Part shown: positions 1 through 10,356 of the stretch, piece after piece
Numbering within the stretch: position 1 is the first letter of the stretch
Layout: each line of letters starts with the position of its first letter
NCBI GenBank assembly: GCA_964036275.1
Contig: OZ038437.1
Span: 7,073,804-7,137,803 of the forward strand
Reading direction: 5' to 3'
DNA from: Litoditis marina
Taxonomy: Eukaryota; Nematoda; Chromadorea; Rhabditida; Rhabditidae
Length of the DNA: 64,000 nucleotides
The notes under the pieces: generated by a model
What the model was told of the DNA's origin: nothing
What the model saw: only the letters and a program-made list of their open reading frames with translations
Database searches by the model: none
Translations under genes and position numbers: made by a program

Positions 1-189
1 GAAAGGAGGTTCCATTGTCTATGCAAGCCCTACAGTTTCCATTTCCATTGTCTATGTGAGCCCCACACTCAGTGCACCTTTTGTAGCTGTACATGTGAAC
101 CAAAGGTGAGAACCAGAACCATTTCATTTTTGCTGTGTATGTGAATCCCCACTGTTCCCATTTTTACAATAGCAAGTGCATCTCAACCT

Positions 190-311
190 GAGTAGACGAG
201 TTTCACGCCGTCACGGTTAACAGGAATGGCTTAACAGGGTAAGCTAATGGGTATAAAAGCGCGGCGGGAAGAGATGAGAGCCATTCGAACGCTCTGTTCG
301 CCCCGAGGATG
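190..311 (+). promoter_or_regulatory. Promoter-like segment, copy 1 (TATA at 252-258)
   Basis: A conserved block runs from GAGTTTCACGCCGTCACG through TTAACAGG repeats to GGGTATAAAAGCGCGGCGGG, then CATTCGAACG and CTGTTCGCC, ending in an ATG (309-311). The TATA-to-ATG spacing is 57 bp, leaving room for a start site about 30 bp below the TATA box and a short leader. The inverted motif GAACG...GTTC lies between them. The same block recurs three more times, and that conservation inside drifting satellite is the main evidence. Promoter activity is inferred. Confidence 0.5.
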
Positions 312-333
312 CCCGCCCTGGACTGGAGCAGCT

Positions 334-1520
334 GCCGCTCCCGCGCCTTATGTCAAAGAGAACTCCCGCGCCCTACGTTAGGGAAAACTTCCGCACTTCA
401 TGTTAGGGAGAGGTCTCGCGCTCTATGTTAGGAAGAGGTCTCGCGCTCTATGTTAGGGAGAGGTCTCGCCGTCTATGTTAAAGAGAACTTCCGCGCTCTA
501 CGTTAGGGAAAACTTCCGCGCTCCATGTTAGGGAGAGGTCTCGCGCTCTATGTTAGGGAGAGGTCTCGCGCTCTATGTTAGGGAGAGGTCTCGCCGTCTA
601 TGTTAAAGAGAACTTCCGCGCTCTACGTTAGGGAAAACTTCCGCGCTCCATGTTAGGGAGAGGTCTCGCGCTCTATGTTAGGGAGAGGTCTCGCGCTCTA
701 TGTTAGGGAGAGGTCTCGCCGTCTATGTTAAAGAGAACTTCCGCGCTCTACGTTAGGGAAAACTTCCGCGCTCCATGTTAGGGAGAGGTCTCGCGCTCTA
801 TGTTAGGGAGAGGTCTCGCGCTCTATGTTAGGGAGAGGTCTCGCCGTCTATGTTAAAGAGAACTTCCGCGCTCTACGTTAGGGAAAACTTCCGCGCTCCA
901 TGTTAGGGAGAGGTCTCGCGCTCTATGTTAGGGAGAGGTCTCGCGCTCTATGTTAGGGAGAGGTCTCGCCGTCTATGTTAAAGAGAACTTCCGCGCTCTA
1001 CGTTAGAGAAAACTTCCGCGCTCTATGTTAAAGAGAACTCCCGCGCTCTACGTTAGGGAAAAACCTGTCTAGGGTTAAAGAGAACTCTCGCGCCCTATGT
1101 TAGGGAAATCTCGCGCGCTCTATGTTAGGGAGAGGTCTCGCCGTCTACGTAAACAGAACTTCCGCGCTCTACGTTAGGGAAAACTTTCGCGCTCTATGTT
1201 AGCGAGAGCTCTCGCGCCTTATGTCAGGGAAAACTTCCGCGTTCTATGTTAGGGAAAGACCTGTCTGTGGTTAAGGAGAACTCTCGCGCCCTATGTTAGG
1301 GAAAGCTCCCCTCTATGGTGGGGAAAGGTCTCGCTCTCTAGATCTCGCCGTCTATGTTAAAGAGAACTTCCGCGCTCTACGTTAGGGAAAACTTCCGCGC
1401 TCTATGTTGAGGAGAAAAATCGCGCTCTATGTTAGGCTGATATGTTGCGCCTTATATTAGAGTGAGATATCCCGCTTTATGTAGTAGAAATCATTGCGCC
1501 TCATGTTGATAAAAACGTGA
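334..1520 (+). repeat. 25-bp satellite array with 125-bp higher-order repeat
   Basis: Monomers are close to 25 bp and contain CTCTATGTTAGGGAGAGGTC or the variant with AAAGAGAACTTC. The marker TCGCCGTCTATG occurs at 466, 591, 716, 841 and 966, exactly 125 bp apart, so five monomers form a higher-order unit repeated about four times almost without change. Monomers outside this core (1010-1520) are more diverged. The array starts about 25 bp after the ATG of the upstream promoter-like segment and ends before the AATAAA/hairpin at 1584-1635. Confidence 0.85.
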
Positions 1521-1583
1521 TTGAAATGGTTGAGACAAACGTGAGTTCTGCAAATATACTCCTATAAGAGCTCGCCAGCCCGG

Positions 1584-1635
1584 AATAAAAACAAGGGAGG
1601 CGGAGGCGGCTTTAGCCGCCGGCGACCTTCCTTGT
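1584..1635 (+). terminator. AATAAA plus GC-rich hairpin, copy 1
   Basis: AATAAA (1584-1589) is followed at once by an inverted repeat. ACAAGGGAGG pairs with the ACCTTCCTTGT end, with an inner stem GGCGGC/GCCGCC closed by TTTA. It is preceded by CTCGCCAGCCCGG, also conserved between copies. It could act as a polyadenylation site with a stable hairpin, or be the end of a transposon. Function is inferred from structure and repetition only. Confidence 0.5.
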
Positions 1636-1839
1636 CCTCTATTATATTTGCGTTGTTTGGTCTGTCTGTCTGTCTGTGTGTCCGATTTTGCTTCACTATT
1701 GCACTTTTGGTCGAAAAATGGTGAGGAAACTGAGGCAAGCTGGGTGAGGCAAATGGCGTGAGAGAACGTGCAATTTCATTTTCCCAAACCGGTTGCTGCT
1801 GGGATTTGGCAATAGAAAATTTATTATCTAAACAGGATA

Positions 1840-1955
1840 GACAAGTTTCACGCCGTCACGGTTAACAGGAATGGCTTAACAGGGTAGGAAAATGGGTATA
1901 AAAGCGCGGCGGGAAGGTAGAGAGCCATTCGAACGCTCTGTTCGCCCCGAGGATG
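1840..1955 (+). promoter_or_regulatory. Promoter-like segment, copy 2 (TATA at 1897-1903)
   Basis: The same conserved block as copy 1 has its TATA box 56 bp before an ATG at 1953-1955. It lies about 260 bp downstream of the first hairpin (1591-1635), so a terminator-like structure from the previous unit precedes it. Downstream come a diverged leader and 25-bp satellite. Confidence 0.5.
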
Positions 1956-2159
1956 CCTGCTCCGGAATGGAGCTGCTGTTGTGGATTGGATGGATGGTCC
2001 AAAGTGCTGCTGTTGGAGCCACTGGGGCTTCTTCTTCCTGCTGGATTCCATGAAGAGCAAACCAAGAAGAAACTCTACATCCGGATAATTGTAGACAAAA
2101 AGAGATTTTTTACTGTGTTGTTCTCGCGTTCTGATATTATTACGGCTAGGGTGTTGACA

Positions 2160-2836
2160 AAAACTTCCGCGCCCTATGTTGGGAAGAACTCTCGCGCCCT
2201 ATGTTGGGAAGAACTCTCGCGCTCTATGTTAGCGAGAGGTCTCGCGCTCTATGTAAAGGAGAGGTCTCGCGCTCTATGTGAGGGAGACTCTCGCGCTCTA
2301 TGTTTAGGAGAACTCTAGCTCTCTATGTTAGGGAGAACTTTGGCACTCCCTATTTTAGGGAGAAAGAAGTCTCGCTCTCTATGTAAGGGATTGCTCTCCA
2401 CGTCAGGAGGAGATATCACGCTCTATGTGGAGGAGGATTTCGCACCCTATGTTAGAGATGTTGGGTTTTATGTTAAGGAAGAGATCTCGCGCTCTATGTT
2501 AAGGAAGAGATCTCGCGCTCTATGTTAAGGAGAGAGTCTCGCGCTCTATGTAAGCAAAAGGTCTCCGCTCTAAGTTAGGGTCTCGCTCTCTATGTTAGGA
2601 AGAGGGATTGCTCTCTATGTCTGGAGGAGATATCACGCTCTATGTGGAGGAGGATTTCGCGCCCTATGTTAGAGATGTTGGGTTCTATGTTAAGGAAGAG
2701 ATCTCGCGCTTTATGTTAAGGAAGAGATCTTGCGCTCTATGTTAAGAAGAGAGTCTCGCGCTCTATGTAAGCAAAAGGTCTCCGCTCTAAGTTAGGGTCT
2801 CGCTCTCTGTGTTAGGGAGAGATATCGCTCTCCGTG
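2160..2836 (+). repeat. Diverged 25-bp satellite array
   Basis: This is the same satellite as at 334-1520 but with more variation in length and sequence (AAGGAAGAGATCTCGCGCTC variants). A segment of about 220 bp around 2400-2580 is repeated at 2620-2800, including GGAGATATCACGCTCTATG and GAGATGTTGGGTT. It passes directly into 33-bp satellite at about 2837. Confidence 0.75.
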
Positions 2837-3020
2837 TTAGGTTCTCCATTTTGAGTGTCTATGTGAGCCCCACTCTCCCCATTTTGGCTGTCTATGTGGG
2901 CCCCACTGTCCCTATTTTGTCTGTCTATGTGAGCCCGACTGTCTATGTGAGCTTCACTCTCCCCATATTCGCGGTCCATGTGAACCCCATTCTCCCCATT
3001 TTGGCTGTCTATGTTATACA
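2837..3020 (+). repeat. 33-bp satellite, short array
   Basis: Units resemble CTGTCTATGTGAGCCCCACT plus CTCCCCATTTTGG. There are about five units, diverged. The array is followed by purine-rich GA microsatellite (3070-3160). Confidence 0.75.
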
Positions 3021-3308
3021 ACTACAGTTACAAACACAAACAATTCAGCGGGTGAACCGTCCCAAATAGGAGAGACAGAAGACAAAGAGTGAAAGAGAGG
3101 TAAAGAGAAATAGAGAGAGAGAGAGAAAGAGAAAAAGAGAGAGATAGAAAGAGAGAGAAGGAGAAAATGAAAAGAAACTCGAACTTCTATTGCACTCTAT
3201 ACGTTCGATGTCTATGTAATTCCAACTATGTTAGGAAGAGAGAGGACGAAAAAGAAAAAGAGAAAAGAAAAAAGAGGCATCCCGGCGCACACACCGGCCT
3301 ATACTCAT

Positions 3309-3348
3309 CAAGGGAGGGACCCGGGCGTAGCCCGGGGTACCTTCCTTG
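3309..3348 (+). terminator. GC-rich hairpin, copy 2 (alternative stem sequence)
   Basis: CAAGGGAGGGACCCGGGC pairs with GCCCGGGGTACCTTCCTTG around a GTA loop, giving a long near-continuous stem. The outer stem matches the other copies but the inner stem is a different sequence that still pairs. No AATAAA is seen immediately upstream. Confidence 0.55.
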
Positions 3349-3835
3349 TCCATATATATATTTCGCTACTTTGGTTTGTTTGTAACAATTCCATCATTTT
3401 GCACTTTTGGTCGAAAAGAGAGTGAGGCAAATGATGGAACTGGGCAAAGATGGGAGACGTGGGATAGACGTGCTTTTTGTTTTTCATTTTCAATTGATGG
3501 TGGGATGGGTAGTGGTGGATCACCGTTTTTTCGCGAATAGAAACTGGAAACGGGTTTACGTGAGCTGTTCTCAAACGCGGAAATTTTGGAAAATTTCATT
3601 TTGTTCCACTGGCTACTCGGGATGCGGCTGGGATGCATCAGAAAAGGTATTTGCGATTTATTTTTGGCTTTCTCTCACTTTCTCTCTGTTTTTCATTCCT
3701 TTATATAACTATCCTGCTTTTTTACTCTTTTTCTCATATGCCCTATGTAGTACAAAACTGTTGCGGTCTATGTGAGGGAGAAATTTCGCGCTCTATGTAA
3801 GTAAGAACTGTCGTGCCCTCTGTCAAGAAAGATTA

Positions 3836-3841
3836 TGAGAA

Positions 3842-3920
<79 letters not shown>
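3836..3920 (+). repeat. GA microsatellite
   Basis: A run of nearly pure AG dinucleotides. Similar purine-rich tracts occur at 3070-3160 and 6660-6712, each next to 33-bp satellite. Confidence 0.9.
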
Positions 3921-3923
<3 letters not shown>

Positions 3924-3999
3924 GAAGAGAGATAGCTAGATAGAGAAATGAAAAGAGAAGAGGTGAGATAATTTGTCGCGCGCCCTTTGTCCTCTATTT

Positions 4000-4905
4000 T
4001 CGCTGTCTATGTGAGCGCACTTTCCCTATTTTTGTTGTCTATGTGAGCCCCACTGTCCCCATTTCCGCTGTCTATGTCAGCCCCATTGTTTCCATTTCGG
4101 CTGTCTATGTGAGCCCCACTGTCCCCATTTTCGCTGTCTCTGTGAGCCCCACTGTCCTCATTTCCGCTGTCTATGTCAGCCCCATTGTTTCCATTTCGGC
4201 TGTCTATGTGAGCCCCACTGTCCCCATTTTCGCTGTCTATGTGAGCCCCACTGTCCTCATTTCCGCTGTCTATGTCAGCCCCATTGTTTCCATTTCGGCT
4301 GTCTATGTGAGCCCCACTGTCCCCATTTTCGCTGTCTATGTGAGCCCCACTGTCCTCATTTCCGCTGTCTATGTCAGCCCCATTGTTTCCATTTCGGCTG
4401 TCTATGTGAGCCCCACTGTCCCCATTTTCGCTGTCTATGTGAGTCCCACTGTCCCCATTTTTGCTGTTTATGTGAGCTCCACTTATCCCATTTTGGCTGT
4501 CTATGTTAACCGCACTGTCCCCATTTATGCTGTCCATGTTAGCCCCACTGTCCCAATTTCCCTGTCTATGTAAGTCCCATTGTCCCCATTTCCGATGTCA
4601 ATGTGAGCCCCATCCTCCTCATTTTTGCGGTCTATGTTAGCCCCATTGTCCCCATTTCCGCTGTCTATGTTAGCCCCACTTTCCCCATTTCCGCTGTCTA
4701 TGTGAGCCCCACTGTCGCCATTTTTGCTGTCTATGTGAGCCCCACTGTCCCCATTTCCGCTGTCTATGTGAGTCCCACTGTCCCCATTTTCGCTGTTTAT
4801 GTGAGCCCCACTTATCCCAGTTTTGCTGTATATGTTAGCCTCATTGTCCCCATTTGCGCTGTCTATGTGAGCCCTACTCATTCTATTTTTGCTGTGTATG
4901 AGAGT
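4000..4905 (+). repeat. 33-bp satellite, main array with 99-bp higher-order repeat
   Basis: About 27 units of 33 bp have the core GTCTATGTGAGCCCCACTGT followed by CCCCATTTTCGCT. In 4060-4440 triplets of units repeat every 99 bp nearly perfectly. The period is a multiple of 3, so both strands stay open for more than 170 codons (4007-4537 minus, 4043-4573 plus). This is the expected effect of a stop-free 33-mer and there is no independent sign of coding use. Confidence 0.85.
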
Positions 4906-5190
4906 AAGAGACTGAGAGAGAGTCGGAAAGAGAGACAGAATGAGAGAGAAGGGGGGGGGGAGGGTTAATGGAAAGCGTGAGAGAAGAAAGAGGGAATAGA
5001 AAAGAGTCGCGCTCAATGATGAATAAAAGTCTCGCGCTCTATGTTAGGGAGAGGTCTCTCACTCTCTGTTAGAGAGAAGTATTGCGCTCTATGTTACGGA
5101 GAGATCCCGCGATACATGTTGAAAATAACTTCCGCGCCCTATGTCTAGGAGAAAAGAGGGCCAGGAAGCTCCCGCCAGCCTGGAATAGAA

Positions 5191-5233
5191 ACAAGGGAGG
5201 GGCCCGGGCGTTAGCCCGGGCTACCTACCTTGT
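5191..5233 (+). terminator. GC-rich hairpin, copy 3
   Basis: ACAAGGGAGG and CCTACCTTGT form the outer stem, and GCCCGGGC/GCCCGGGC is a perfect inner stem of eight pairs around GTTA. The polyadenylation-like hexamer is mutated to AATAGA here (about 5184). Confidence 0.55.
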
Positions 5234-5439
5234 CCACTATATATTTCGCTTGCTTGGTTTGTCTGTATGTTTGTTTGTTTGTTTGTAACCGATTCCATCA
5301 TTTTTGCACTTTTAGCCGGAAAATGGGCAGAAAACTGAAGCCGGCGATTTTCTAGCTAAGACGTGAGCAAACGTGGGATTTCATTTCTCGAAATCGGTTG
5401 CTGCTGGGCAGTTGAGCAATAGCAAGTGCATCCTAACTG

Positions 5440-5560
5440 GGTAGACGAGTTTCACGCCGTCACGTTTAACAGGAATGGCTTAACAGGGTAGGAAAATGGG
5501 TATAAAAGCGCGGCGGGACGAGGGGAGAGCCATTCGAACGCTCTGTTCGCCCCGAGGATG
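5440..5560 (+). promoter_or_regulatory. Promoter-like segment, copy 3 (TATA at 5501-5507)
   Basis: The block is conserved through the TATA box and the CATTCGAACG/CTGTTCG inverted motif, with ATG at 5558-5560 (57 bp from the TATA box). It lies about 265 bp after hairpin 3 (5191-5233), the same spacing as copy 2 has to hairpin 1. Confidence 0.5.
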
Positions 5561-5769
5561 CCCGCCCAGGACTGGAGCTGCTGCCGTGGACTGGACCGCT
5601 GATGGTTGGGAGTGCTGCTGTAGGAGCCACTGGGGCTCCTGCTGCCTGCCGGGTGCTGCTCACATGATGAAGAAGAGAAGAAGAAACTCTGCATCTCAAA
5701 AATTGTAGACAAAAGAAATTTTTTACTGTGTTGTTCTCGGGTTTTGCTGTTTTGAAACCAATTGTTGTT

Positions 5770-6150
5770 ACAACTTCCGCGTCCCATGTTAGAGAGAAAG
5801 GTCTCTCGCTCTATGGTGAAGAAATTTACTGCGCCCTATGTAACGGAGAACGCCCTATGTCAGAGTGAGGTCTCACGCCCTATGTTAGGGAGAAGTCTCG
5901 CGCCCTATGTTGAGAGGTCTCGCGCTCTATGTTAGAGAGAGAGAGAGAGAGAGATCTCGCGCCCTATGTTGAAAAGTCTCGCGCTCTATGTTAGAGAGAG
6001 ATCTCGCGCTCTATGTTAGAGAGAGATCTCGCGCTCTATGTTAGAGAGAGATCTCGCGCTCTATGTTAGAGAGAGATCTCGCGCTCTATGTTAAGGAGAG
6101 ATGTCCCGCTCTATGTTGGAGAGAGACGTCCTGCCTTATGTAGTAGAAAT
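5770..6150 (+). repeat. 25-bp satellite array
   Basis: Monomers read TCTCGCGCTCTATGTTAGAG. At 6000-6100 several consecutive monomers are nearly identical. The array lies between the promoter-like segment at 5440-5560 and the AATAAA/hairpin at 6261-6312. Confidence 0.8.
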
Positions 6151-6260
6151 CATTGCGTCTCATGTTGATAAAAACGTGATTGACATGGTTGAGACAAACG
6201 TGAGTTCAGCAAATGGAGCGAAAAGTAAACAAAAACTCCTATAAGAGCTCGCCAGCCTGG

Positions 6261-6312
6261 AATAAAAACAAGGGAGGCGGAGGCGGCTTTAGCCGCCGGC
6301 GACCTACCTTGT
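6261..6312 (+). terminator. AATAAA plus GC-rich hairpin, copy 4
   Basis: AATAAA lies at 6261-6266. The hairpin 6268-6312 has the GGCGGC-TTTA-GCCGCC inner stem. It follows the 5770-6150 satellite array. Confidence 0.55.
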
Positions 6313-6675
6313 CTACTAATATATAAAGCGCTTATTTGGTGTGTGTGTCAGTCTGTCTGTCTGATTTTGGGGTGAGGCAAGCACTTTTGGTCGAAAATGG
6401 AGAGAAAGTTGTACTTTGTAGTTGGTTGGGGAAAAAACACGTGAGCGGTACGTGTTTTCTCGGCTTTCATTTCTATTCTCGATTGATGAATCGGCGGTAG
6501 TGTTTTGGATTTTCGGCTATAGGTATGTTGAATAGTTGTATTTACTGCTATATGTCTCATTATATCTCATTAATGCTTATAACTTTTTTCGACGATTAAT
6601 TTGTAAATTCTCTCTCTTTCTCTTTTCTGGCTGTGTATTTTATTTAGAAAATATATACAGAAGAGAGTAAGAGAG

Positions 6676-6712
<37 letters not shown>

Positions 6713-6719
6713 AAAGAAG

Positions 6720-7050
6720 GTTCTACTGTCTGTGTAAGCCCTACTGTTCCCCTTTTCACAGTCTATGTGAGTCCCAATGTTCTCATTTCCATTGTCTATG
6801 TAAACCCCACTGTTCCCATTTTCACTAGCGTAAGACAGAGGAGAGAGGAAGTAGAGAGAAAGAGAGAAAGAGCTAGAGAGAAAAGGAGGTTCTACTGTCT
6901 ATGTAAGCCCTACTGTTTCCATTTCCATTGTCTATGTGAGCCCCACACCCACTGCACCTTTTGTAGCTGTACATGTGAACCAAAGGTGAGAACCAGAACC
7001 ATTTCATTTTTGCTGTGTATGTGAATCCCCACTGTTTCCATTTTGACAAT
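6720..7050 (+). repeat. Diverged 33-bp satellite segment
   Basis: Irregular units contain GTCTATGTAAGCCCTACTGT and CCATTTCCATTGTCTATGTG. It is nearly identical to 1-176 and precedes the promoter-like segment, as it does at the left window edge. Confidence 0.65.
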
Positions 7051-7069
7051 AGCAAGTGCATCTCAACCT

Positions 7070-7191
7070 GAGTAGACGAGTTTCACGCCGTCACGGTTAA
7101 CAGGAATGGCTCAACAGGGTAAGCTAATGGGTATAAAAGCGCGGCGGGAAGAGATGAGAGCCATTCGAACGCTCTGTTCGCCCCGAGGATG
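7070..7191 (+). promoter_or_regulatory. Promoter-like segment, copy 4 (TATA at 7132-7138)
   Basis: Almost identical to copy 1, including the upstream 33-bp satellite remnant, so 1-340 and 6881-7215 are a recent segmental duplicate. ATG lies at 7189-7191. Downstream the unit is interrupted by a foldback element (7261-7500) before 25-bp satellite resumes at about 7825. Confidence 0.5.
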
Positions 7192-7260
7192 CCCGCCCTG
7201 GACTGGAGCTGCTGCCGCTGCCGCGCCTTATGTCGAAGAGAACTCCCGCGCCCTATGTTA

Positions 7261-7500
7261 GGCAGGGTTCATACTTTTTGCTGCCAACTCTGGCAGCAGC
7301 AGCAGCAACAAACAAAGTGTGATTATCGATCGTGCTGCCGACTGCAAGACTTGCTGCCGGCAGCAAGCAGCAACAATCTGCTGCCAACTCTGCGTTCATA
7401 CTTTTTGCTGCCACCTCACGCGACATTTGTTGCAGTCGGCAGCAATTTGCTGCCGACTCGAGCAGCAATTGCAGTTTGGTCGCTAGCAAACTGCATGACA
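7261..7500. mobile_element. Foldback element rich in GCAGCA/TGCTGC
   Basis: GGTTCATACTTTTTGCTGCC-type sequence occurs at about 7266 and again at about 7391, with many complementary GCAGCA and TGCTGC blocks between and after them, so the segment can fold on itself. It interrupts a satellite unit between promoter copy 4 and its array. It is probably a small non-autonomous DNA element; no terminal duplication was established. Confidence 0.4.
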
Positions 7501-7824
7501 TGTAGCCAACTCCTTTTGATCCATGAAACATTGTTTTTACTCATTTTCGAACATTGTTTTTTTTTTCACGGTAGGAAAGTTTAGTAGATATTTTTAGCAG
7601 TTTACACCTGAACATTGGTTTTATTTTAACAGTTTCATACTTTATGTGGAAATGTTGGCAGTTTGAACCTGGACATGGGTTAATGAATCAGATATGGGGT
7701 AATCGACCACGGGAATCGAACATGGACATAATGTTAAAGGAGGTGGGGGGGCTAAAGTATCATGGTGGCCAAAACGAGTATTTTCGAACCAAAATTTTGC
7801 GGATGGGGTAATCGATCATGAGAA
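7500..7824. other. Non-repetitive filler inside satellite block
   Basis: AT-richer DNA with a short internal repeat (GGGGTAATCGACCACG at about 7696, GGGGTAATCGATCATG at about 7806). No gene is seen. It probably came in with the foldback element next to it. Confidence 0.4.
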
Positions 7825-8700
7825 TTTAGGGAAATCTCCCGCGCTCTATGTTAGGGAGAGGTCTCGCGCTCTATGTACTATGTTAGCGAGAACTCTCGCG
7901 CCTCATGTTAGGGAAAGCTCCCGCGCTCTATGTTAGGAAGTGGTCTCGCGCTCTATGTTAGGGAGAGGTCTCGCCGTCTATGTTAAAGAGAACTTCCGCG
8001 CTCTACGTTAGGGAAAACTTTCGCGCTCTATGTTAGCGAGAGCTCTCGCGCCTTATGTCAGGGAGAACTCCCGCGCTCTGTGTTAGGGAAAGACCTGTCT
8101 GTGGTTGAAGAGAACTCTCGCGCCCTATGTTAGGGAAAGCTTCCGCGCTCTATGTTAGAGAGAGAGTTCCCGCGCCCTATGTTAAGGAAGGTCTCGCGCC
8201 CTATGTTAGGGAAAGATCTCGCGCCATATGTTAGAGAGAGCTTCCGCGCTCTATGTTAGGGAGAGCTTCCGCGCTCTATGTTAGAGAGAGAGTTCCCGCG
8301 CCCTATGTTGAGGGAGGTCTCGCGCCCTATGTTACGGAAAGGTCTCGCGCCCTATGTTAAGGGAGGTCTCACGCCCTATGTTACGGAAAGGTCTCGCGCC
8401 CTATGTTAAGGGAGGTCTCGCGCTCTATGTTAGGGAGAGGTCTCGCGCCCTATGTTTGAAAGAGCTTCCGCGCCCTATGTTAGAGAGAGAGCTTTCGCGC
8501 TCTATGCTAGGGAGAGCTTCCGCGCACCATGTTAGAGAGAGAATTCCCGCGCCCTATGTTAAGGAAGGTCTCGCGCCCTATGTTAGGGAGAGGTCTCGCG
8601 CCCTATGTTTGACAGATATTCCGCGCCCTATGTTAAGGAGAGAGCCCGCGCCTTATGTTGGAGAGATATCTTGCGCTCTATGTTAGGGAGAGCTACCGCG
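7825..8700 (+). repeat. 25-bp satellite array, variable monomers
   Basis: Mixed 24-27 bp monomers read CGCGCCCTATGTTAGGGAAA, CGCGCTCTATGTTAGAGAGA and related forms. It continues the unit that begins at the promoter-like segment near 7080-7190 and ends at the hairpin 8761-8805. Confidence 0.8.
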
Positions 8701-8753
8701 GCGAATTTAGTGAACGTGAAACTAGAACACTCTGGAAGCTCTCGCCAGGCTGG

Positions 8754-8805
8754 AATAAAAACAAGGGAGGAGGAGGCGGCTTTAGCCGCCGGCGCCCTCC
8801 CTTGT
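8754..8805 (+). terminator. AATAAA plus GC-rich hairpin, copy 5
   Basis: AATAAA lies at 8754-8759 and the hairpin at 8761-8805. The outer stem ACAAGGGAGG pairs with CCTCCCTTGT with no G-T wobble, where the other copies read CCTTCCTTGT or CCTACCTTGT. The change improves pairing, consistent with selection on structure. Confidence 0.55.
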
Positions 8806-8999
8806 CTACTAATATAAAACCGTTGCTTGGTGTGTGTGTGTGTATGAGGCAAATTGTCCTTTTGGTCGAGAAACAGAGAAGAAATGGTGCACTTTGTAGT
8901 TGGTTTTCTGAGAAGAAAAACGTGAACAGTACGTGATTTTTAGTTTTCATTTCAGATTTTTCTGAAACCGGCTGCTGCTGGAAACTGAAATAGGTGATG

Positions 9000-10290
9000 A
9001 GAACACTCGCGCTCTATGTTAAGGAGAACACTCGCGCTCTATGTTAAGGAGAAGTTTCGCGCTCAATGTTAAGGAGAACACTCGCGCCCTATGTTAAGGG
9101 GAACTACCGCGCTCTATGTGAAGGAGAACCACCGCGCTCTATGTCAAGAAGAACTGCCGCGCTCTATGTTAAGGAGAAGTTTCGCGCTCTATGTTAAGGA
9201 GAACTCCCGCGCTCTATGTTAAGAAGAACACTCGCGCTCTATGTCAAGAAGAACTGCCGCGCTCTATGTTAAGGAGAAGTTTCGCGCTCTATGTTAAGGA
9301 GAACTCCCGCGCTCTATGTGAAGGAGAACCACCGCGCTCTATGTCAAGAAGAACTGCCGCGCTCTATGTTAAGGAGAAGTTTCGCGCTCTATGTTAAGGA
9401 GAACTCCCGCGCTCTATGTTAAGAAGAACACTCGCGCTCTATGTCAAGAAGAACTGCCGCGCTCTATGTTAAGGAGAAGTTTCGCGCTCTATGTTAAGGA
9501 GAACTCCCGCGCTCTATGTTGAGGAGAACTTTTGCACTCTAAGTTAAGGAGAACTCCCGCGCTCTATGTTAAGGGGAACTACCGCGCTCTATGTGAAGAA
9601 GAACCACCGCGCTCTATGTCAAGAAGAACTCCCGCGCTCTATGTTAAGAAGAACACTCGCGCTCTATGTCAAGAAGAACTGCCGCGCTCTATGTTAAGGA
9701 GAAGTTTCGCGCTCTATGTTAAGGAGAACTCCCGCGCTCTATGTTGAGGAGAACTTTTGCGCTCTAAGTTAAGGAGAACTCCCGCGCTCTATGTTAAGGG
9801 GAACTACCGCGCTCTATGTGAAGAAGAACCACCGCGCTCTATGTCAAGAAGAACTGCCGCGCTCTATGTTAAGAAGAAGTTTCGCGCTCTATGTTTAGGA
9901 GAACCTTTGCGCTCTATGTTAAGGAGAACTCCCGCGCTCTATGTTAAGGAGAACTTTCGCGCTCTATGTTAAGGAAAACTCCCGCGCTCTATGTTAAGGA
10001 GAACTTTCGCGCTCTATGTCAAGAAGAACTGCCGCGCTCTATGTTAAGGAGAACTTTCGCGCTCTATGTTAAGGAAAACTCCCGCGCTCTATGTTAAGGA
10101 GAACTTTCGCGCTCTATGTTAAGGAGAAGTCCCGCGCTCTATGTTAAGGAGAACTCTCGCGCTCTATGTTCAGGACAACTCCCGCGCTCTATGTTAAGGA
10201 GAACTTTCGCGCTCTATGTTAAGGAGAAGTCCCGCGCTCTATGTTAAGGAGAACTCTCGCGCTCTATGTTCAGGACAACTTTCGCGCTCG
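9000..10290 (+). repeat. 25-bp satellite array with 225-bp higher-order repeat
   Basis: Very regular 25-bp monomers follow the pattern CGCGCTCTATGTTAAGGAGA plus ACTCC, AGTTT or ACCAC endings. Segments beginning near 9532 and 9757 repeat with a spacing of 225 bp, i.e. nine monomers. Because 25 is not a multiple of 3, three monomers (75 bp) read as a 25-residue peptide cycle, which keeps frames open without implying a protein. No promoter-like segment lies between the hairpin at 8761 and this array. Confidence 0.85.
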
Positions 10291-10356
10291 AGGACTTTTC
10301 AAAGACGAAGAATATGAAAAAAAAACTTCTCGACGCAACCACCGGCCTAGACTCAT

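Noticed and set aside
334..1520. TTAGGG words as telomeric repeat
   Set aside because: TTAGGG occurs once per 25-bp satellite monomer, not in tandem hexamers, and nematode telomeres use TTAGGC.
1560..1840. Helitron 3' end or LTR
   Set aside because: The hairpin suggested a Helitron end, and the TATA plus AATAAA combination suggested an LTR. No CTRR terminus, TG...CA ends, primer-binding site or coding region could be tied to them.
8354..9972. Arg/Leu/Tyr-rich repeat proteins in the satellite
   Set aside because: Frames follow the 25-bp periodicity, begin at arbitrary ATGs within monomers, and break at every length variant.
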